The position numbers and the translations under genes were made by a program. A stretch of 64,000 bases of DNA from Acetobacteraceae bacterium. GTDB taxonomy: Bacteria > Pseudomonadota > Alphaproteobacteria > Acetobacterales > Acetobacteraceae. Location: positions 1-64,000 of the forward strand of contig JAIXWG010000053.1 in assembly GCA_027482245.1 (NCBI GenBank), given 5' to 3'. Below are positions 34,357-49,425 of the stretch, piece after piece. Below the pieces are notes generated by a model. The model saw only the letters and a list, made by a program, of their open reading frames with translations, had not been told where the DNA came from and did not search any database. Each line of letters opens with the position of its first letter. The stretch's first letter is position 1.

Positions 34357-36135
34357 TCACGCCGCGCCGCGGGTGGCGGTGACGGCGGCCGAGAGTTTGC
34401 CCGAGTCCGCCGCCGGCAGCGCGAGGTAGCGGGCGCCCATCGCGGTCGCCATCTGCTTGGCGAAGGGGGCGGGGCGGGGCGCGGTGTCCACCAGCAGGGC
34501 GGAGATCCCGGCAAGGCGCACGGGGATGGCGGCGGAGAGCGCATCGGCCTCCGCCTGCGGCCGGCCCGGCGTGCCGGCGCGGGAGATGTTGGCCCTGCCG
34601 TCGGTCAGCAGGATCATCAGCGGCGTGCGGCCGCGGCGCTGTTCCTCCGCCGCCAGCGCCATGGCGGCATCGAGGCCCCGGGCCAGCGGCGTCGCGCCGC
34701 CACCCGGCAGCCCGGCCAGGCTGCGCTTGGCGCGGACGAGGGAATTGGTCGGCGGCAGCAGCAATTCCGCCACCGTGCCGCGGAAGGCCACCACCGCCAC
34801 GCGGTCGCGACGGACGTAGCAATCCGCCAGCAGCATCTCCACCGCGCCCTTCGCCTCCGCCAGGCGATGCAGGGCGGCGGAGCCGGAGGCGTCCACGACG
34901 AAGATGGCCGTCGTCTCCGTGTGCTGCTGGAAGCGCATCAGGCGGATGTCGTCGCGCTTCACCAGGATGCGCGGCCCCGGCCGCCCGCCGCGTTCGCGCA
35001 GGCGGAGCGGCTGCCAGGGCGCCGCGCTCCGCAGCGTCTCCACGATCGATAGCCGCGCACCGTCCCGCAGCGCGCCGGCACGGGTGCCGATGGGGCGGCC
35101 GCGCAGCTGCGACTTGCGGCGCTGGCCTTCCCGCCCCTGCGCGCCGGCGCTGCGCCGCGCGGCGTTGCGGGCATCGGCGCCAAGCGCTGCCAGCAGGCCG
35201 GAGGGCAGCGCGGCCTGGGTCGCGGCCAGCAGCATTTCCTGCAGCGCCTGCGGGTCCGGCCCGCCCTCCGGCTTCTGGTCGGCGCTGTTCTCGGCGTCCG
35301 GCGGCGGGGGCTCGGGCGGGGGCGGCTCGGGGGGCGCGTCTTCCTGCGCCGGCAGGCGGGTCGCGCGGTGGCCATAGACGAGGCGCGCAGCGAGGCCCGC
35401 ATCCTCCGGCCCGACCTCTCCGCGCCCGGCCAGGGCGGCGGCGGCGCGGGCGGCGCGCAGCGCCAGCAGGGGCGCGCGGGCGCTGTCGATGCCGAAGGCC
35501 AGCGCCGCGGCGACCAGCGCCTCCAGCGTCGCCTCGGGCACGGCCACCTCGGCCAGCCGCGCGCGGGCGGCGGCGATGGCGGCGCGGTCCGGCACCGGCC
35601 AGCGCAGCACGGCCTGCTGCGGCAATTCATCGAGCGCCAGGCGGAAGGCGAGGCGTTCCAGCAGCGCCGGCGGTGGCTGTTCCTCCTCCGCCGCACCCTC
35701 ATCCAGCGCCACCACGCCGATGCGGGCGGGGATGGTCACGCCGAGGCCGTCGCGCTGGACCGCAACCTCCCCGGCATCGAGCACGGCGGCGATCTTGGCG
35801 GCGGTCGCGCTGTCCATCCGCTCCGCCATCGCGGCCAGCACCAGGCCGCCATGGGCGTCGGCCAGCACGCCGCGTTCCACCACGGGGCGGCCGGCGCTGA
35901 GCGTCGCGGTCAGGTCGAGGCCGCCGAGCAGGCGGCTATCCGGCACGCCGGTCGGCAGGCGCTTCAGCGGCACGCCTTCCGGCAGCGCCACGCGCAGCAG
36001 GCCGAGCCAGCGATCCCGGGGAAACCCCGGCGCACAGCGCAGCGCGGCACCGCCGAGGCCGACGGGATCCACGGCCAGCAGAAGCGCGGCGCGGGCCGCA
36101 TCCTCGGCCGGCGGGTGGCCCGCCGCCTCCGTCAC
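34357..36135 (-). CDS. bchD: Magnesium chelatase subunit D
   Basis: AAA+/VWA subunit (592 residues) that couples BchI ATPase to BchH. The N-terminal AAA+-like half lacks a good P-loop, as usual for BchD. A Pro-rich acidic linker (PPEPPPPEPPPPDAENSADQ) leads to a C-terminal VWA domain with MIDAS-type sequence FVVDASGSAALHRLAEAKGA and LMILLTDGRANISR. It overlaps bchI by four bases. Confidence 0.95.
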   Translation of the reverse strand: MTEAAGHPPAEDAARAALLLAVDPVGLGGAALRCAPGFPRDRWLGLLRVALPEGVPLKRLPTGVPDSRLLGGLDLTATLSAGRPVVERGVLADAHGGLVLAAMAERMDSATAAKIAAVLDAGEVAVQRDGLGVTIPARIGVVALDEGAAEEEQPPPALLERLAFRLALDELPQQAVLRWPVPDRAAIAAARARLAEVAVPEATLEALVAAALAFGIDSARAPLLALRAARAAAALAGRGEVGPEDAGLAARLVYGHRATRLPAQEDAPPEPPPPEPPPPDAENSADQKPEGGPDPQALQEMLLAATQAALPSGLLAALGADARNAARRSAGAQGREGQRRKSQLRGRPIGTRAGALRDGARLSIVETLRSAAPWQPLRLRERGGRPGPRILVKRDDIRLMRFQQHTETTAIFVVDASGSAALHRLAEAKGAVEMLLADCYVRRDRVAVVAFRGTVAELLLPPTNSLVRAKRSLAGLPGGGATPLARGLDAAMALAAEEQRRGRTPLMILLTDGRANISRAGTPGRPQAEADALSAAIPVRLAGISALLVDTAPRPAPFAKQMATAMGARYLALPAADSGKLSAAVTATRGAA

Positions 36136-37199
36136 GCGCCGAACACTTCCGTCAGCGCGCGTTCGACGCGGGTGGTGGCCACGGCCTCGTCCAGCGGGTT
36201 GCGGCGGAGGCGATGGCGGAGCGCGGGCGCGGCGATGCGGCGGAGATGGGCGAGTCCTACCTCCCGGTCACCCTCCAGCGCCGCCAGCGCGCGGGCAGCG
36301 CGGATCAGCGTGAGCTCGCCGCGGAGCCCGTCGGTGCCGAGCGCCAGGCAGAGCCGGGCCGCATTCTCCACCGTCGCGTCGGGGACGGTGATGCGCGGCA
36401 GCAGGCGGCGGGCAGCCAGGATCTTCTTGCGCGTCGCCTGCGCGGCGCGGTGCCAGCGATCGACGAAGCCCTCGGGGTCATGCTCGAAGGAATCGCGGCG
36501 GCGCACCACCTCGACCCGCGTCGGCAGGTCGGTGGGGGTGCGGACCTCGACGCTCAGGCCGAAGCGGTCCAGCAGCTGCGGGCGCAGCTCGCCCTCCTCC
36601 GGGTTGCCGGAGCCGATCAGGACGAAGCGCGCGGGGTGGCGGATGCTGATGCCCTCGCGCTCCACGACATTCTCGCCGGAGGCCGCGACATCGAGCAGGA
36701 GGTCCACCAAATGGTCCTCCAGCAGGTTCACCTCATCGATGTAGAGGAAGCCGCGATGGGCGCGGGCGAGGAGCCCCGGCTCGAAGGCCTTCACGCCCTC
36801 GGCCAGCGCACGCTCGATGTCGAGCGCGCCGGCCACGCGATCCTCCGTGGCGCCGAGCGGCAGGTCCACGACGGGTACGGGCACGGTCTGCACCGGCGGC
36901 GCGGTCAGGCCGCGGCAATGGGTGCAGTCCCGCGCGGGCTTCGCGGGATCACAGCCGAAGCGGCAGCCGGCCACGACCTCCATCGGCGGCAGCAGGGCGG
37001 CGAGCGCCCGCACCGCGGTGGACTTGCCGGTGCCGCGGTCGCCGAAGACCAGCACGCCGCCGACGGAGCCATCCACCGCGGCGATCAGCAGGGCGAGCTT
37101 CATCTCGTCCTGCCCCACGATGGCGTCGAAGGGGAAGACGGGCTTCCCCGAAGGCGCCGCCGGCGCGAAACGACGGCGCCGCGCCGCGGTGCTCGTCAT
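36132..37199 (-). CDS. bchI: Magnesium chelatase ATPase subunit I
   Basis: AAA+ ATPase of Mg chelatase, 355 residues from ATG 37199. Walker A VLVFGDRGTGKSTAVRALAA, Walker B region GFLYIDEVNLLEDHLVDLLL, and LIGSGNPEEGELRPQLLDRF are intact. The start MTSTAARRRRFAPAAP resembles family starts and has GAGGGG just upstream. An alternative ATG at 37244 overlaps the hemA stop (TGATG) and would add 15 residues. Confidence 0.95.
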   Translation of the reverse strand: MTSTAARRRRFAPAAPSGKPVFPFDAIVGQDEMKLALLIAAVDGSVGGVLVFGDRGTGKSTAVRALAALLPPMEVVAGCRFGCDPAKPARDCTHCRGLTAPPVQTVPVPVVDLPLGATEDRVAGALDIERALAEGVKAFEPGLLARAHRGFLYIDEVNLLEDHLVDLLLDVAASGENVVEREGISIRHPARFVLIGSGNPEEGELRPQLLDRFGLSVEVRTPTDLPTRVEVVRRRDSFEHDPEGFVDRWHRAAQATRKKILAARRLLPRITVPDATVENAARLCLALGTDGLRGELTLIRAARALAALEGDREVGLAHLRRIAAPALRHRLRRNPLDEAVATTRVERALTEVFGA

Positions 37200-37243
37200 C
37201 GTCCCCTCGCCCTTGGCGGGAAGGGTGCCTGGCGCCTGGTCCA

Positions 37244-38455
37244 TCAGGCGGCCCGCCTGAGGCTGAATTGCGACCAGACGGCGGAGAGGCTGGCGACCAG
37301 GTGGTCCATGTCCGCATCGCTGTGGACGGGGCCGGGCGTGATGCGCAGCCGTTCCGTGCCGCGCGGCACGGTCGGGTAGTTGATGGGCTGGACGTAGACG
37401 CCGTGCTCATCCAGCAGGATGTCGCTGATCGCCTTGCAGACCACGGGATCGCCGACCATCACGGGGACGATGTGGCTGGGGTTGTCGAGATGCGGCACCC
37501 CGATCGTATCCAGCCGCTTCCGCAGCGTGGCGGCGCGCTCGTGCAGCCGCTCCCGCTCCACATTGGAAACCATCAGGTGCTCGATGCTCGCCCGCGCGCC
37601 GGCGGCGACGGCCGGCGGCAGGGCGGTGGAGAAGATGAAGCCGGAGGCATAGCTGCGGACGAAGTCGCACATGGCGTTGCTGCCGGCGATGTAGCCGCCG
37701 ATGACGCCGAAGGCCTTCGCCAGCGTGCCCTCGATGACCGTCAGGCGGTGGGATACGCCGTCACGATCCGTGATGCCGCCGCCATGCGCGCCGTAGAGGC
37801 CGACGCCATGCACCTCGTCGCAATAGGTCATGGCGCCGTACTTCTCCGCCACATCGCAGATCGCGGCGATCGGGGCGATGTCGCCATCCATGGAATAGAC
37901 GCTCTCGAACGCCACGAGCTTGGGGCAGGAGGGATCGAGTTCGGACAGGACGCGCTCCAGATCCTCCACGTCGTTGTGGCGGAACATGCGGCGCTGCGCG
38001 CGGCTGTGGCGCATGCCCTCGATCATCGAGGCGTGGTTCATCTCATCGGACACGATGACGCAGCCGGGCATGCGGGAGGCGAGGGTGGAGAGCGAGGCCC
38101 AGTTGGACATGTAGCCGCTGTTGAACAGCAGCGCGTCCTCCGTCCCGTGCAGGGTGGCGAGCGCCCGTTCCAGCAGGACGTGTTCGTGGTTGGTGCCGGA
38201 GATGTTGCGCGTGCCGCCGGCGCCCGCGCCGTAGCGATCCAGCGCCGCATGCATCGCGGCCAGCACCTTCGGATGCTGCCCCATGCCGAGATAGTCGTTG
38301 GAGCACCAGACCGTCACTTCCGATGTGCGACCATTTCGGTGCCGGATGGCCTTCGGAAAGTCGCCGGCCTGGCGTTCGATGTCGGCGAAGACGCGGTAGC
38401 GGCCCTCGCGCCGGAGGCCATCGAGCTGGGCGCGGAAGAAGGACTCGTAGTTCAT
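37244..38455 (-). CDS. hemA: 5-aminolevulinate synthase
   Basis: PLP enzyme condensing glycine and succinyl-CoA, the first committed tetrapyrrole step; 403 residues. Landmarks: [34 protein letters not shown], the His/Asp cofactor region [18 protein letters not shown] and the PLP lysine in [15 protein letters not shown]. Its location inside the bch-puh superoperon lets ALA supply follow pigment demand. Confidence 0.96.
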   Translation of the reverse strand: MNYESFFRAQLDGLRREGRYRVFADIERQAGDFPKAIRHRNGRTSEVTVWCSNDYLGMGQHPKVLAAMHAALDRYGAGAGGTRNISGTNHEHVLLERALATLHGTEDALLFNSGYMSNWASLSTLASRMPGCVIVSDEMNHASMIEGMRHSRAQRRMFRHNDVEDLERVLSELDPSCPKLVAFESVYSMDGDIAPIAAICDVAEKYGAMTYCDEVHGVGLYGAHGGGITDRDGVSHRLTVIEGTLAKAFGVIGGYIAGSNAMCDFVRSYASGFIFSTALPPAVAAGARASIEHLMVSNVERERLHERAATLRKRLDTIGVPHLDNPSHIVPVMVGDPVVCKAISDILLDEHGVYVQPINYPTVPRGTERLRITPGPVHSDADMDHLVASLSAVWSQFSLRRAA

Positions 38456-38558
38456 CTCGGACCCCCCATGGCCGGTCTGGCAGCCGCCGGGAACCGCCCC
38501 GGCGGGTTAGTCTTCCGCGCAGCCTGCCAGGGGCCTGGCGCCCTGGCCTTGCGCGGCA

Positions 38559-39374
38559 TCAAGCCACGGGCGCGGGCGTGGGCCGCCCTTCCCGTGCCGC
38601 AGCCCCTTGGGCGGCGGAGCGGGAGGCAAGCCCCCAGCGCCACAGCGCATCCGCGGGCACCGGCAGCACCATGAACCAGTGCTCCAGCAGCCCCAGCGCG
38701 ACGAGGCTCGCCAGCAGCGAATACCCCGCCACCTCATGCGGCGTTGCCCCCGCCGAGGCCGCCTTCATCGACAGCAGCACGCAGGCCGCGGTGCCGGCGA
38801 TGACCGAGACCGGGAACAGCGCGTTCATCCGCCGCCGGCGGAAGAAGCTTTCGAGATAGCGCAGATGGTCGGGAAGGAAAGCCTCCGCCAGGTTGCGCAC
38901 CCCGAGATAGACGTTGAGCTTGGCGCTCTGCCGCATCACCCAGAAGGCGATGAAGGTCCAGAAACCAACCTGGTTCGGGCCACCCCAGCTGGCCGCCAGG
39001 ATCAGCAGCGCGCCGGCGATGATCGCCAGTTCGTGCCACAGGATCGCCGCCAGCGCCGCGCGCAGCCGGACCCAGCCGGTGGCGCCGGGCGGGCAGGCCA
39101 GGCGGGACGGGCCCGTGACCATGCCGGTCAGGAAGGCCGTCTCGATCCAGCCCCAGACCAGCACGCCGCAGACGAAGCCGAGATAGGCGCCCTGCGTCGT
39201 CGTGTCCCAGGCCGTGGCATGCAGGCCCGCGAGGCCCGCCAGCGCCAGGGTGCTGGCGCCGAGCATGGTCCACCGGAAGGTCTCCTGCCGGAGGCCATCC
39301 AGGTAGAGGATCACGCCCGTGCTGAACCACCAGAGGAACAGGGTGAACAGCGCGGGCAGTCCATGCTCCGCCAT
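38559..39374 (-). CDS. puhE: Photosynthetic complex assembly protein PuhE (DUF3623)
   Basis: Membrane protein of 271 residues with about seven hydrophobic segments. It starts MAEHGLPALFTLFLWWFSTG and holds RQSAKLNVYLGVRNLAEAFL plus LRYLESFFRRRRMNALFPV, typical of PuhE/DUF3623. In Rhodobacter puhE affects reaction-centre/LH1 assembly. It lies 15 bases after acsF and 103 bases before hemA. Confidence 0.92.
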   Translation of the reverse strand: MAEHGLPALFTLFLWWFSTGVILYLDGLRQETFRWTMLGASTLALAGLAGLHATAWDTTTQGAYLGFVCGVLVWGWIETAFLTGMVTGPSRLACPPGATGWVRLRAALAAILWHELAIIAGALLILAASWGGPNQVGFWTFIAFWVMRQSAKLNVYLGVRNLAEAFLPDHLRYLESFFRRRRMNALFPVSVIAGTAACVLLSMKAASAGATPHEVAGYSLLASLVALGLLEHWFMVLPVPADALWRWGLASRSAAQGAAAREGRPTPAPVA

Positions 39375-39389
39375 GGCGATTCGCCCCGC

Positions 39390-40496
39390 CTACCAGGCCG
39401 GCGCCAGCCGGGCATCGTCCGGCAGGGCGTGGCGCCTGGGCTTCAGGAAATACAGGCGCGCGAAGCTGGCGGCCGCCGCGGCCGACAGGCCGATGCGCTT
39501 GATGCCGCCGACCACGCCGCCCTGCCGCTTCGCCTCGCCCAGCGCATCCGCGATCTTCCGCAGGCGTTCAAGGCCGCGGAGGAAGGACGGGTTGTCGATG
39601 TCGAGGGTGGCGGGGAAGACCTGGCGGCAGATCTCCTCCGTGATGCGGAAGACCTTCATGTCGTAGTCCGTCGGCGTCATGCCGAGCGCCTTGTGGAATT
39701 CCGGCCGCGCATGGTCCCGCACATACATGGTGGCGAAGACGGCGAGCTGGAAGAATCGCACCCAATAGGTGTTGAAACCATGAAGAAGGTGCGGGTTGGC
39801 GCGCATCAGCAGGGCGAAGGCCTCGCCATGCCGGAACTCGTCATTGCACCAGTTCTCGAACCACTTGAAGATCGGGTGGAAGCGCAGCTCCGGGTGCCGT
39901 TCGAACTGGCGGAAGATGGTGATGTAGCGGGCGTAGCCGATCTTCTCGCTGAGGTAGGTGGCGTAGAAGATAAACTTCGGCTGGAAGTAGTGATACTTCT
40001 TCGCCTTGGTCAGGAAGCCGAGATCGACGCCGACGCCGAGGTCCTTCAGCGCATCGTTGATGAAGCCGGCATGCCGGCTTTCGTCCCGCGCCATGACACT
40101 GAAGATATCCTTCATGTCGGGATTCGTGACGCGCTTCTTGATCTCGGCGTAGAGCACGCAGCCCGAGAACTCCGCGGTCACGGAGCTGACCAGGAATTCC
40201 AGCAGCTCCTTCTGCAGCGGCTCCGGCAGCGACTTCAGGTCGAAGGCGTCGAATTCCGCGGTGCGGGTGAAGTGGCCGCGATTCGGGTCGGCGTGGAACT
40301 CGGCCATCATCTCGTCCCACTGCTTGCGCACGGGCTCGATGCTGATGTTGTCCATCGCGTCGAAATCGGTGGTGTAGAAGCGGGGCGAGAGCACCGTCTC
40401 CGTCAGCGCCATGCGCGTCGCGACGCCATCGGCGTCAGGGCGGCCGCCCGGCGTCATTCCGTTGGGTGTCAGGCCATTCGGGGGAAGCGAGTCCAT
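39390..40496 (-). CDS. acsF: Aerobic Mg-protoporphyrin IX monomethyl ester cyclase AcsF
   Basis: Diiron oxygenase making ring E with O2, 368 residues. Ferritin-like Glu/His ligands appear in [33 protein letters not shown] and [18 protein letters not shown]. It starts at ATG 40496, overlapping the stop of the upstream small ORF (TGATG). It complements BchE, so the organism can form ring E with or without oxygen. Confidence 0.96.
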   Translation of the reverse strand: MDSLPPNGLTPNGMTPGGRPDADGVATRMALTETVLSPRFYTTDFDAMDNISIEPVRKQWDEMMAEFHADPNRGHFTRTAEFDAFDLKSLPEPLQKELLEFLVSSVTAEFSGCVLYAEIKKRVTNPDMKDIFSVMARDESRHAGFINDALKDLGVGVDLGFLTKAKKYHYFQPKFIFYATYLSEKIGYARYITIFRQFERHPELRFHPIFKWFENWCNDEFRHGEAFALLMRANPHLLHGFNTYWVRFFQLAVFATMYVRDHARPEFHKALGMTPTDYDMKVFRITEEICRQVFPATLDIDNPSFLRGLERLRKIADALGEAKRQGGVVGGIKRIGLSAAAAASFARLYFLKPRRHALPDDARLAPAW

Positions 40497-40816
40497 CACG
40501 CCACCTCCTTCGGTTCGAATCCGCAGTGGTACAGCTCGGTCAGCTCGAAGATCGCCACCCATTGCGTCCAGAAGCGCTGGAAGGCGTTGGCGCGGATGAC
40601 GGTCGCGCTCGTCTCGAAGGTGTAGCGTTCGCCGAATTCCACGCGGCCGGTCGTACCGTGCACGATCACCTGGTCGCCGGGATTGAGGAACACGTTCTCC
40701 GGCACCGCATAGGCGTGGAAGCTGTCGGCGGTGCGTTCGATATCCACTGAACAGGGCACTTCGAGGGTTTCATTCCCACCGAAGATCGCCCGGCCCACTC
40801 CCCAGTGGCCGTTCAT
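40496..40816 (-). CDS. Conserved small protein between puhC and acsF
   Basis: A 106-residue soluble protein ([20 protein letters not shown], then [20 protein letters not shown]). It has beta-rich character and ends [17 protein letters not shown]. Small ORFs at this position occur in other alphaproteobacterial PGCs; I know no function. Its start overlaps the puhC stop and its stop overlaps the acsF start, so it is tightly coupled and probably supports AcsF or RC assembly. Confidence 0.8.
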   Translation of the reverse strand: MNGHWGVGRAIFGGNETLEVPCSVDIERTADSFHAYAVPENVFLNPGDQVIVHGTTGRVEFGERYTFETSATVIRANAFQRFWTQWVAIFELTELYHCGFEPKEVA

Positions 40817-41262
40817 CTCTGGTTCTCCTTGGTTGACAGGAAGCGTGCGAAGGCTTCGGCATTGGTCGTGCCGTAGGCGGCGAGGTCCAGCCGCGTGCGG
40901 GTTGCGGGATCTTCCAGCGTCAGCCGGCCATCGGACCAGCCGGTGAGGCGGAAGGGAGCTTCCTGGCCGATGCCGCCGATGCGGCGTTCCCGGACCAGGC
41001 CACGCAGCGCGCCGCGGATGAAGCCATCCTCGCCAGGCGCCAGTTCGCCGATCGCCTGGCCACTGCGCGCATCGGTCACGATAACGCCGCCATCGGCGCG
41101 ATCGGTGAAGAGGAGGTCGCGCTGCGCGGAAACCTCCCCCTGGTACTGCACGCCACCGCCAATGGGCGGCGCCGTGGTCAGCGCAAGCGTGGCCGCGATG
41201 AGCAGCGCCGCGCCGAGGATCGGCCCCTTGCCGGAAAGCGGATGCCGGACTGCCTGTGTCAT
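40813..41262 (-). CDS. puhC: Photosynthetic complex assembly protein PuhC
   Basis: A 149-residue protein with one N-terminal membrane helix (GAALLIAATLALTTAPP) and a periplasmic domain with LLFTDRADGGVIVTDARSGQ and LTGWSDGRLTLEDPATRTRL. PuhC is needed for full RC-LH1 levels in Rhodobacter. ATG 41262 is chosen over the track's longer frame. It lies 16 bases after puhB. Confidence 0.92.
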   Translation of the reverse strand: MTQAVRHPLSGKGPILGAALLIAATLALTTAPPIGGGVQYQGEVSAQRDLLFTDRADGGVIVTDARSGQAIGELAPGEDGFIRGALRGLVRERRIGGIGQEAPFRLTGWSDGRLTLEDPATRTRLDLAAYGTTNAEAFARFLSTKENQR

Positions 41263-41278
41263 GCGCCTTCCTCCCCTC

Positions 41279-41953
41279 TCAGGCCAGGGCCGCGGCGCCG
41301 GGGCGCGCGGTCTGGCGGTTGCCGCCGGCCGCCATCGCGGGGACCGGCATCGCGGCATGGGCGGCCAGCGCCCGGGCCAGGATCTGCGCGGCCTGTTCCG
41401 CATCGGCCAGCGCCCGCAGTGTGGGCTCCGGCCGCGCAACACGGAAGCTTTTCGTGTGGGGCCAGATCGCAATCCAGGCGACGCGGTGCGGCGTGGCCAG
41501 CACCATGCTGATGTCGCCCGTGCCATCGGCGTGCTTCACCAGCCCCGCGCTCTGCATCAGGGCGAAGGGCAGGCTGATGGTCATGGGCAGCGCGACACCG
41601 ACGCGCATCACGACCCGGCGGTTGGTGATGGTGTAGAGAGACGTCTTCGCGGCCAGCATCGCGAAGCCCGCCAGCAGCGCGATGGGCACCGCGCCCACCA
41701 CCAGCATCAGCAGGCCGCCGAGCGCCGCATCCGCGGTAGAGGCACCTTCCGCCGCCATCGCCGTGCCACGCAGGACGCCGATGAGCGCGAAGTAGAGGGC
41801 GAGGCCGCGCAGATGCAGCGCCCGCCTGGCGATGCCGCCCCAGCGGGGGGCACCCTGCCAGAGGATCACCTCCCCTTCCGGCAGCATGGCCGGGAGGCCC
41901 GGAACGGGCTCCCCGTCATGCTCGAAGATGGGCAGCTTCGCCGTGTTGCTCAT
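41279..41953 (-). CDS. puhB: Photosynthetic complex assembly protein PuhB
   Basis: A 224-residue PH-like membrane protein: EVILWQGAPRWGGIARRALH, helices LYFALIGVLRGTAMAAEG and LLMLVVGAVPIALLAGFAML, then SLYTITNRRVVMRVGVALPM, as in bacterial PH (bPH2) domains. It acts as an RC assembly factor. ATG 41953 overlaps the puhA stop by four bases. Confidence 0.93.
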   Translation of the reverse strand: MSNTAKLPIFEHDGEPVPGLPAMLPEGEVILWQGAPRWGGIARRALHLRGLALYFALIGVLRGTAMAAEGASTADAALGGLLMLVVGAVPIALLAGFAMLAAKTSLYTITNRRVVMRVGVALPMTISLPFALMQSAGLVKHADGTGDISMVLATPHRVAWIAIWPHTKSFRVARPEPTLRALADAEQAAQILARALAAHAAMPVPAMAAGGNRQTARPGAAALA

Positions 41954-42717
41954 ACGAAGGGCCCGATCCGGTCCGGCGTCGCGTACATGTGGCCGCCACC
42001 GAAATAGGCCGCGACCTTGTCTTCCTCGAGCAGCGTGATCTGCTCCGGATGCTTGATGCCGGGCGCGTCGGCCAGCTGCTCCGCCGTGACGGAGACGACG
42101 CGGACGACGCCATTGCCGTTCACCGTCGCCAGGAACATCGGCACCAGCACGCGGCGATCGCTGCCCGTCGTCTCCACCTCGAGGTAGCGGAGGATGTATT
42201 CGGACTTGTCCACCCAAAGATCGACCACCACGCCGGCGATCTTGCCATCCAGCGTACGGACCGGCTTGCCGCGCGGATCGGGGCAGTCCTCATTCACCGC
42301 CCAGCCCGGCGCGGCGCGCAGCGGCACGATCTTCGGCACGTTGTCGTCGAAGGTCATGTCCGGCACGTCGGCGCGATGCGCCCAGGAAGCGGGGCCGACG
42401 CCGTCCTTCATGGGGTTGCCCGTCGGGATGACCGGCGCGCCCGGATACGGATCGGCTGAGACCACGACGTCGCTGATGTCACGCTCCGCTTCCCGCGGCG
42501 GGATGTGCTCGGGATGCGCCAGCTTGAAGACCTTGAGGTCCGGCACGCCCGGGAAGCCCTGGATCGGCGCGCGGAGCGGCTTGTCCGGCCGGTCGGAGAT
42601 CAGCGGATAGCCTTCCCGCTTCCCTTCACGGTGGAGCCACAGCACCAGCCCCGTGAAGAAGGCGAAGAAGACATAGAGCGACATCGCGGCGATGTCGAAA
42701 TTGACGGGCGTGGACAT
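41950..42717 (-). CDS. puhA: Photosynthetic reaction centre H subunit
   Basis: RC H subunit of 255 residues. One N-terminal helix (AAMSLYVFFAFFTGLVLWLH), followed by the cytoplasmic beta-barrel with VVVDLWVDKSEYILRYLEVE (proton-path acidic residue) and the C-terminal VAAYFGGGHMYATPDRIGPF. It caps PufLM and conducts protons to QB. It is 31 bases downstream of lhaA. Confidence 0.97.
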   Translation of the reverse strand: MSTPVNFDIAAMSLYVFFAFFTGLVLWLHREGKREGYPLISDRPDKPLRAPIQGFPGVPDLKVFKLAHPEHIPPREAERDISDVVVSADPYPGAPVIPTGNPMKDGVGPASWAHRADVPDMTFDDNVPKIVPLRAAPGWAVNEDCPDPRGKPVRTLDGKIAGVVVDLWVDKSEYILRYLEVETTGSDRRVLVPMFLATVNGNGVVRVVSVTAEQLADAPGIKHPEQITLLEEDKVAAYFGGGHMYATPDRIGPFV

Positions 42718-42748
42718 GCGGCCTCCGCTTCCTTGGCTACGGTTCGGG

Positions 42749-44184
42749 TTACACGGGCGCGGGGCCGGCGATGCCGGTACCGCCTTGCCGCTGCACGACC
42801 GCCTGGTGCTGCCTGCGCACCAGGGGGCCGACGACGGCGAGAGTGACGAAGAGCAGCGCGATCTCGATGAGATAGACGCCGACATAGCCGGTGGCGGGGC
42901 CGGTGAAGCCATCGCCCAGCGCGCCGGATTCCGCGAGCGCGGAGACCGCATCGCGAAGCCCGCCGCCGAAGGCCATGGCGCAGCCGGCCGCGGTCGCCTG
43001 AACGGCGCCCCAGACGCCGAGCGCCAGGCCCGTCTGTTCCGCCGGCGCGGCGGCCATGCAGGCCGTCAGCGTCGCATGGCCGAAGAGCCCCGCGCCGAAG
43101 CCGATCAGCGCGACCCCCATGGCGAAGACGGCGGTGGTGGAGAAGGGAGCGGCGAGCACGATCAGCGTGAAGCCCGCGATGCCGAACAACCCGCCATGCG
43201 CCGCGACCATATGCGCATCGGTCCCCTGGCTGAGCCGCCGCGCGGCGCGGAGGAAGCCGCAGACCGCGGCCGCCGCCAGGCCCGCGGACAACGCCGTGGT
43301 GCCGCCGACGGACAGCCCGAGGATCTGCCCGCCATAGGGCTCCAGCAGCACGTCCTGCATCGCGAAGCCCGCGGTGCCGAGGCCGGCGCCGAGCAGGCGG
43401 CGATTCCAGGGCCCGGTGCGGCGCAGCATGCGGAAGCTCTCCAGGAAGCCCGGCTCCTCCTCATCCGTCTGCGCGGTGCGGGAGGGGTCGCGCGCTTCCT
43501 GCTGCCAGGCCGCGACGAAGTTCAGGATCAGCGTCAGCGCGGCGGAGCCCTGCACCACCTGGATCAGCCGGAGCTGCGAAAAATCCGCCAGCAGCGCGCC
43601 GAAGATCAGGCCCGCCAGCACCATCCCGAACAGCTGCATCGCGGAGAGCATGGCGACGACGTTGGGCTGCTGGTCGCGCGGCGACAGGTCCGTCGCCAGC
43701 GCCAGGCCGACCGTCTGCACCATGTGCATCCCCGCGCCCGTCATCAGGAAGGCGATGGCGGCCGCCAGCTGCCCCGCCCAGGGATCGGCCCAGGTATCGC
43801 CCGACAGGACCAGCAGGGCGAAGGGCATCATGGCGAGCCCGCCGAACTGGATGGTGGTGCCGAGCCAGAGATAGGGCACGCGCTTCCAGCCCAGCACCGA
43901 TTTGTAGTTGTCCGACCGGAAGCCGATCAGGGCGCGCAGCGGCGCGAAGACCAGCGGCAGCGCGACCATGCTGGCCACCAGCCAGGCCGGCACCTTCAGC
44001 TCCACGATCATCACGCGGTTCAGCGTGCCAACCAGCAGGATCGCGGCCATGCCGCAAGAGATCTGGAACAGCGACAGGCGCAGCAACCGCGACATCGGCA
44101 GGCGATCCGACGTCGCGCTCGCGAAGGGCAGCATATGCGGCCCGATGCCCTGCCAGAGGCGGATGACGCGGCCGGGTTTCGTGC

Positions 44185-44188
<4 letters not shown>
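42749..44188 (-). CDS. lhaA: Light-harvesting 1 assembly protein LhaA (PucC family)
   Basis: MFS-like 12-helix membrane protein of 479 residues. PucC/LhaA features include LVGTLNRVMIVELKVPAWLV, RALIGFRSDNYKSVLGWKRV and ALATDLSPRDQQPNVVAML. It delivers pigment or LH polypeptides for LH1 assembly. The true ATG 44188 overlaps the bchM stop; the track's 688-codon ORF reads into bchM out of frame. Confidence 0.95.
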
Positions 44189-49398
<5,210 letters not shown>

Positions 49399-49425
49399 GG
49401 TGCCCCCTGCGTGTGTGGTCGAATG

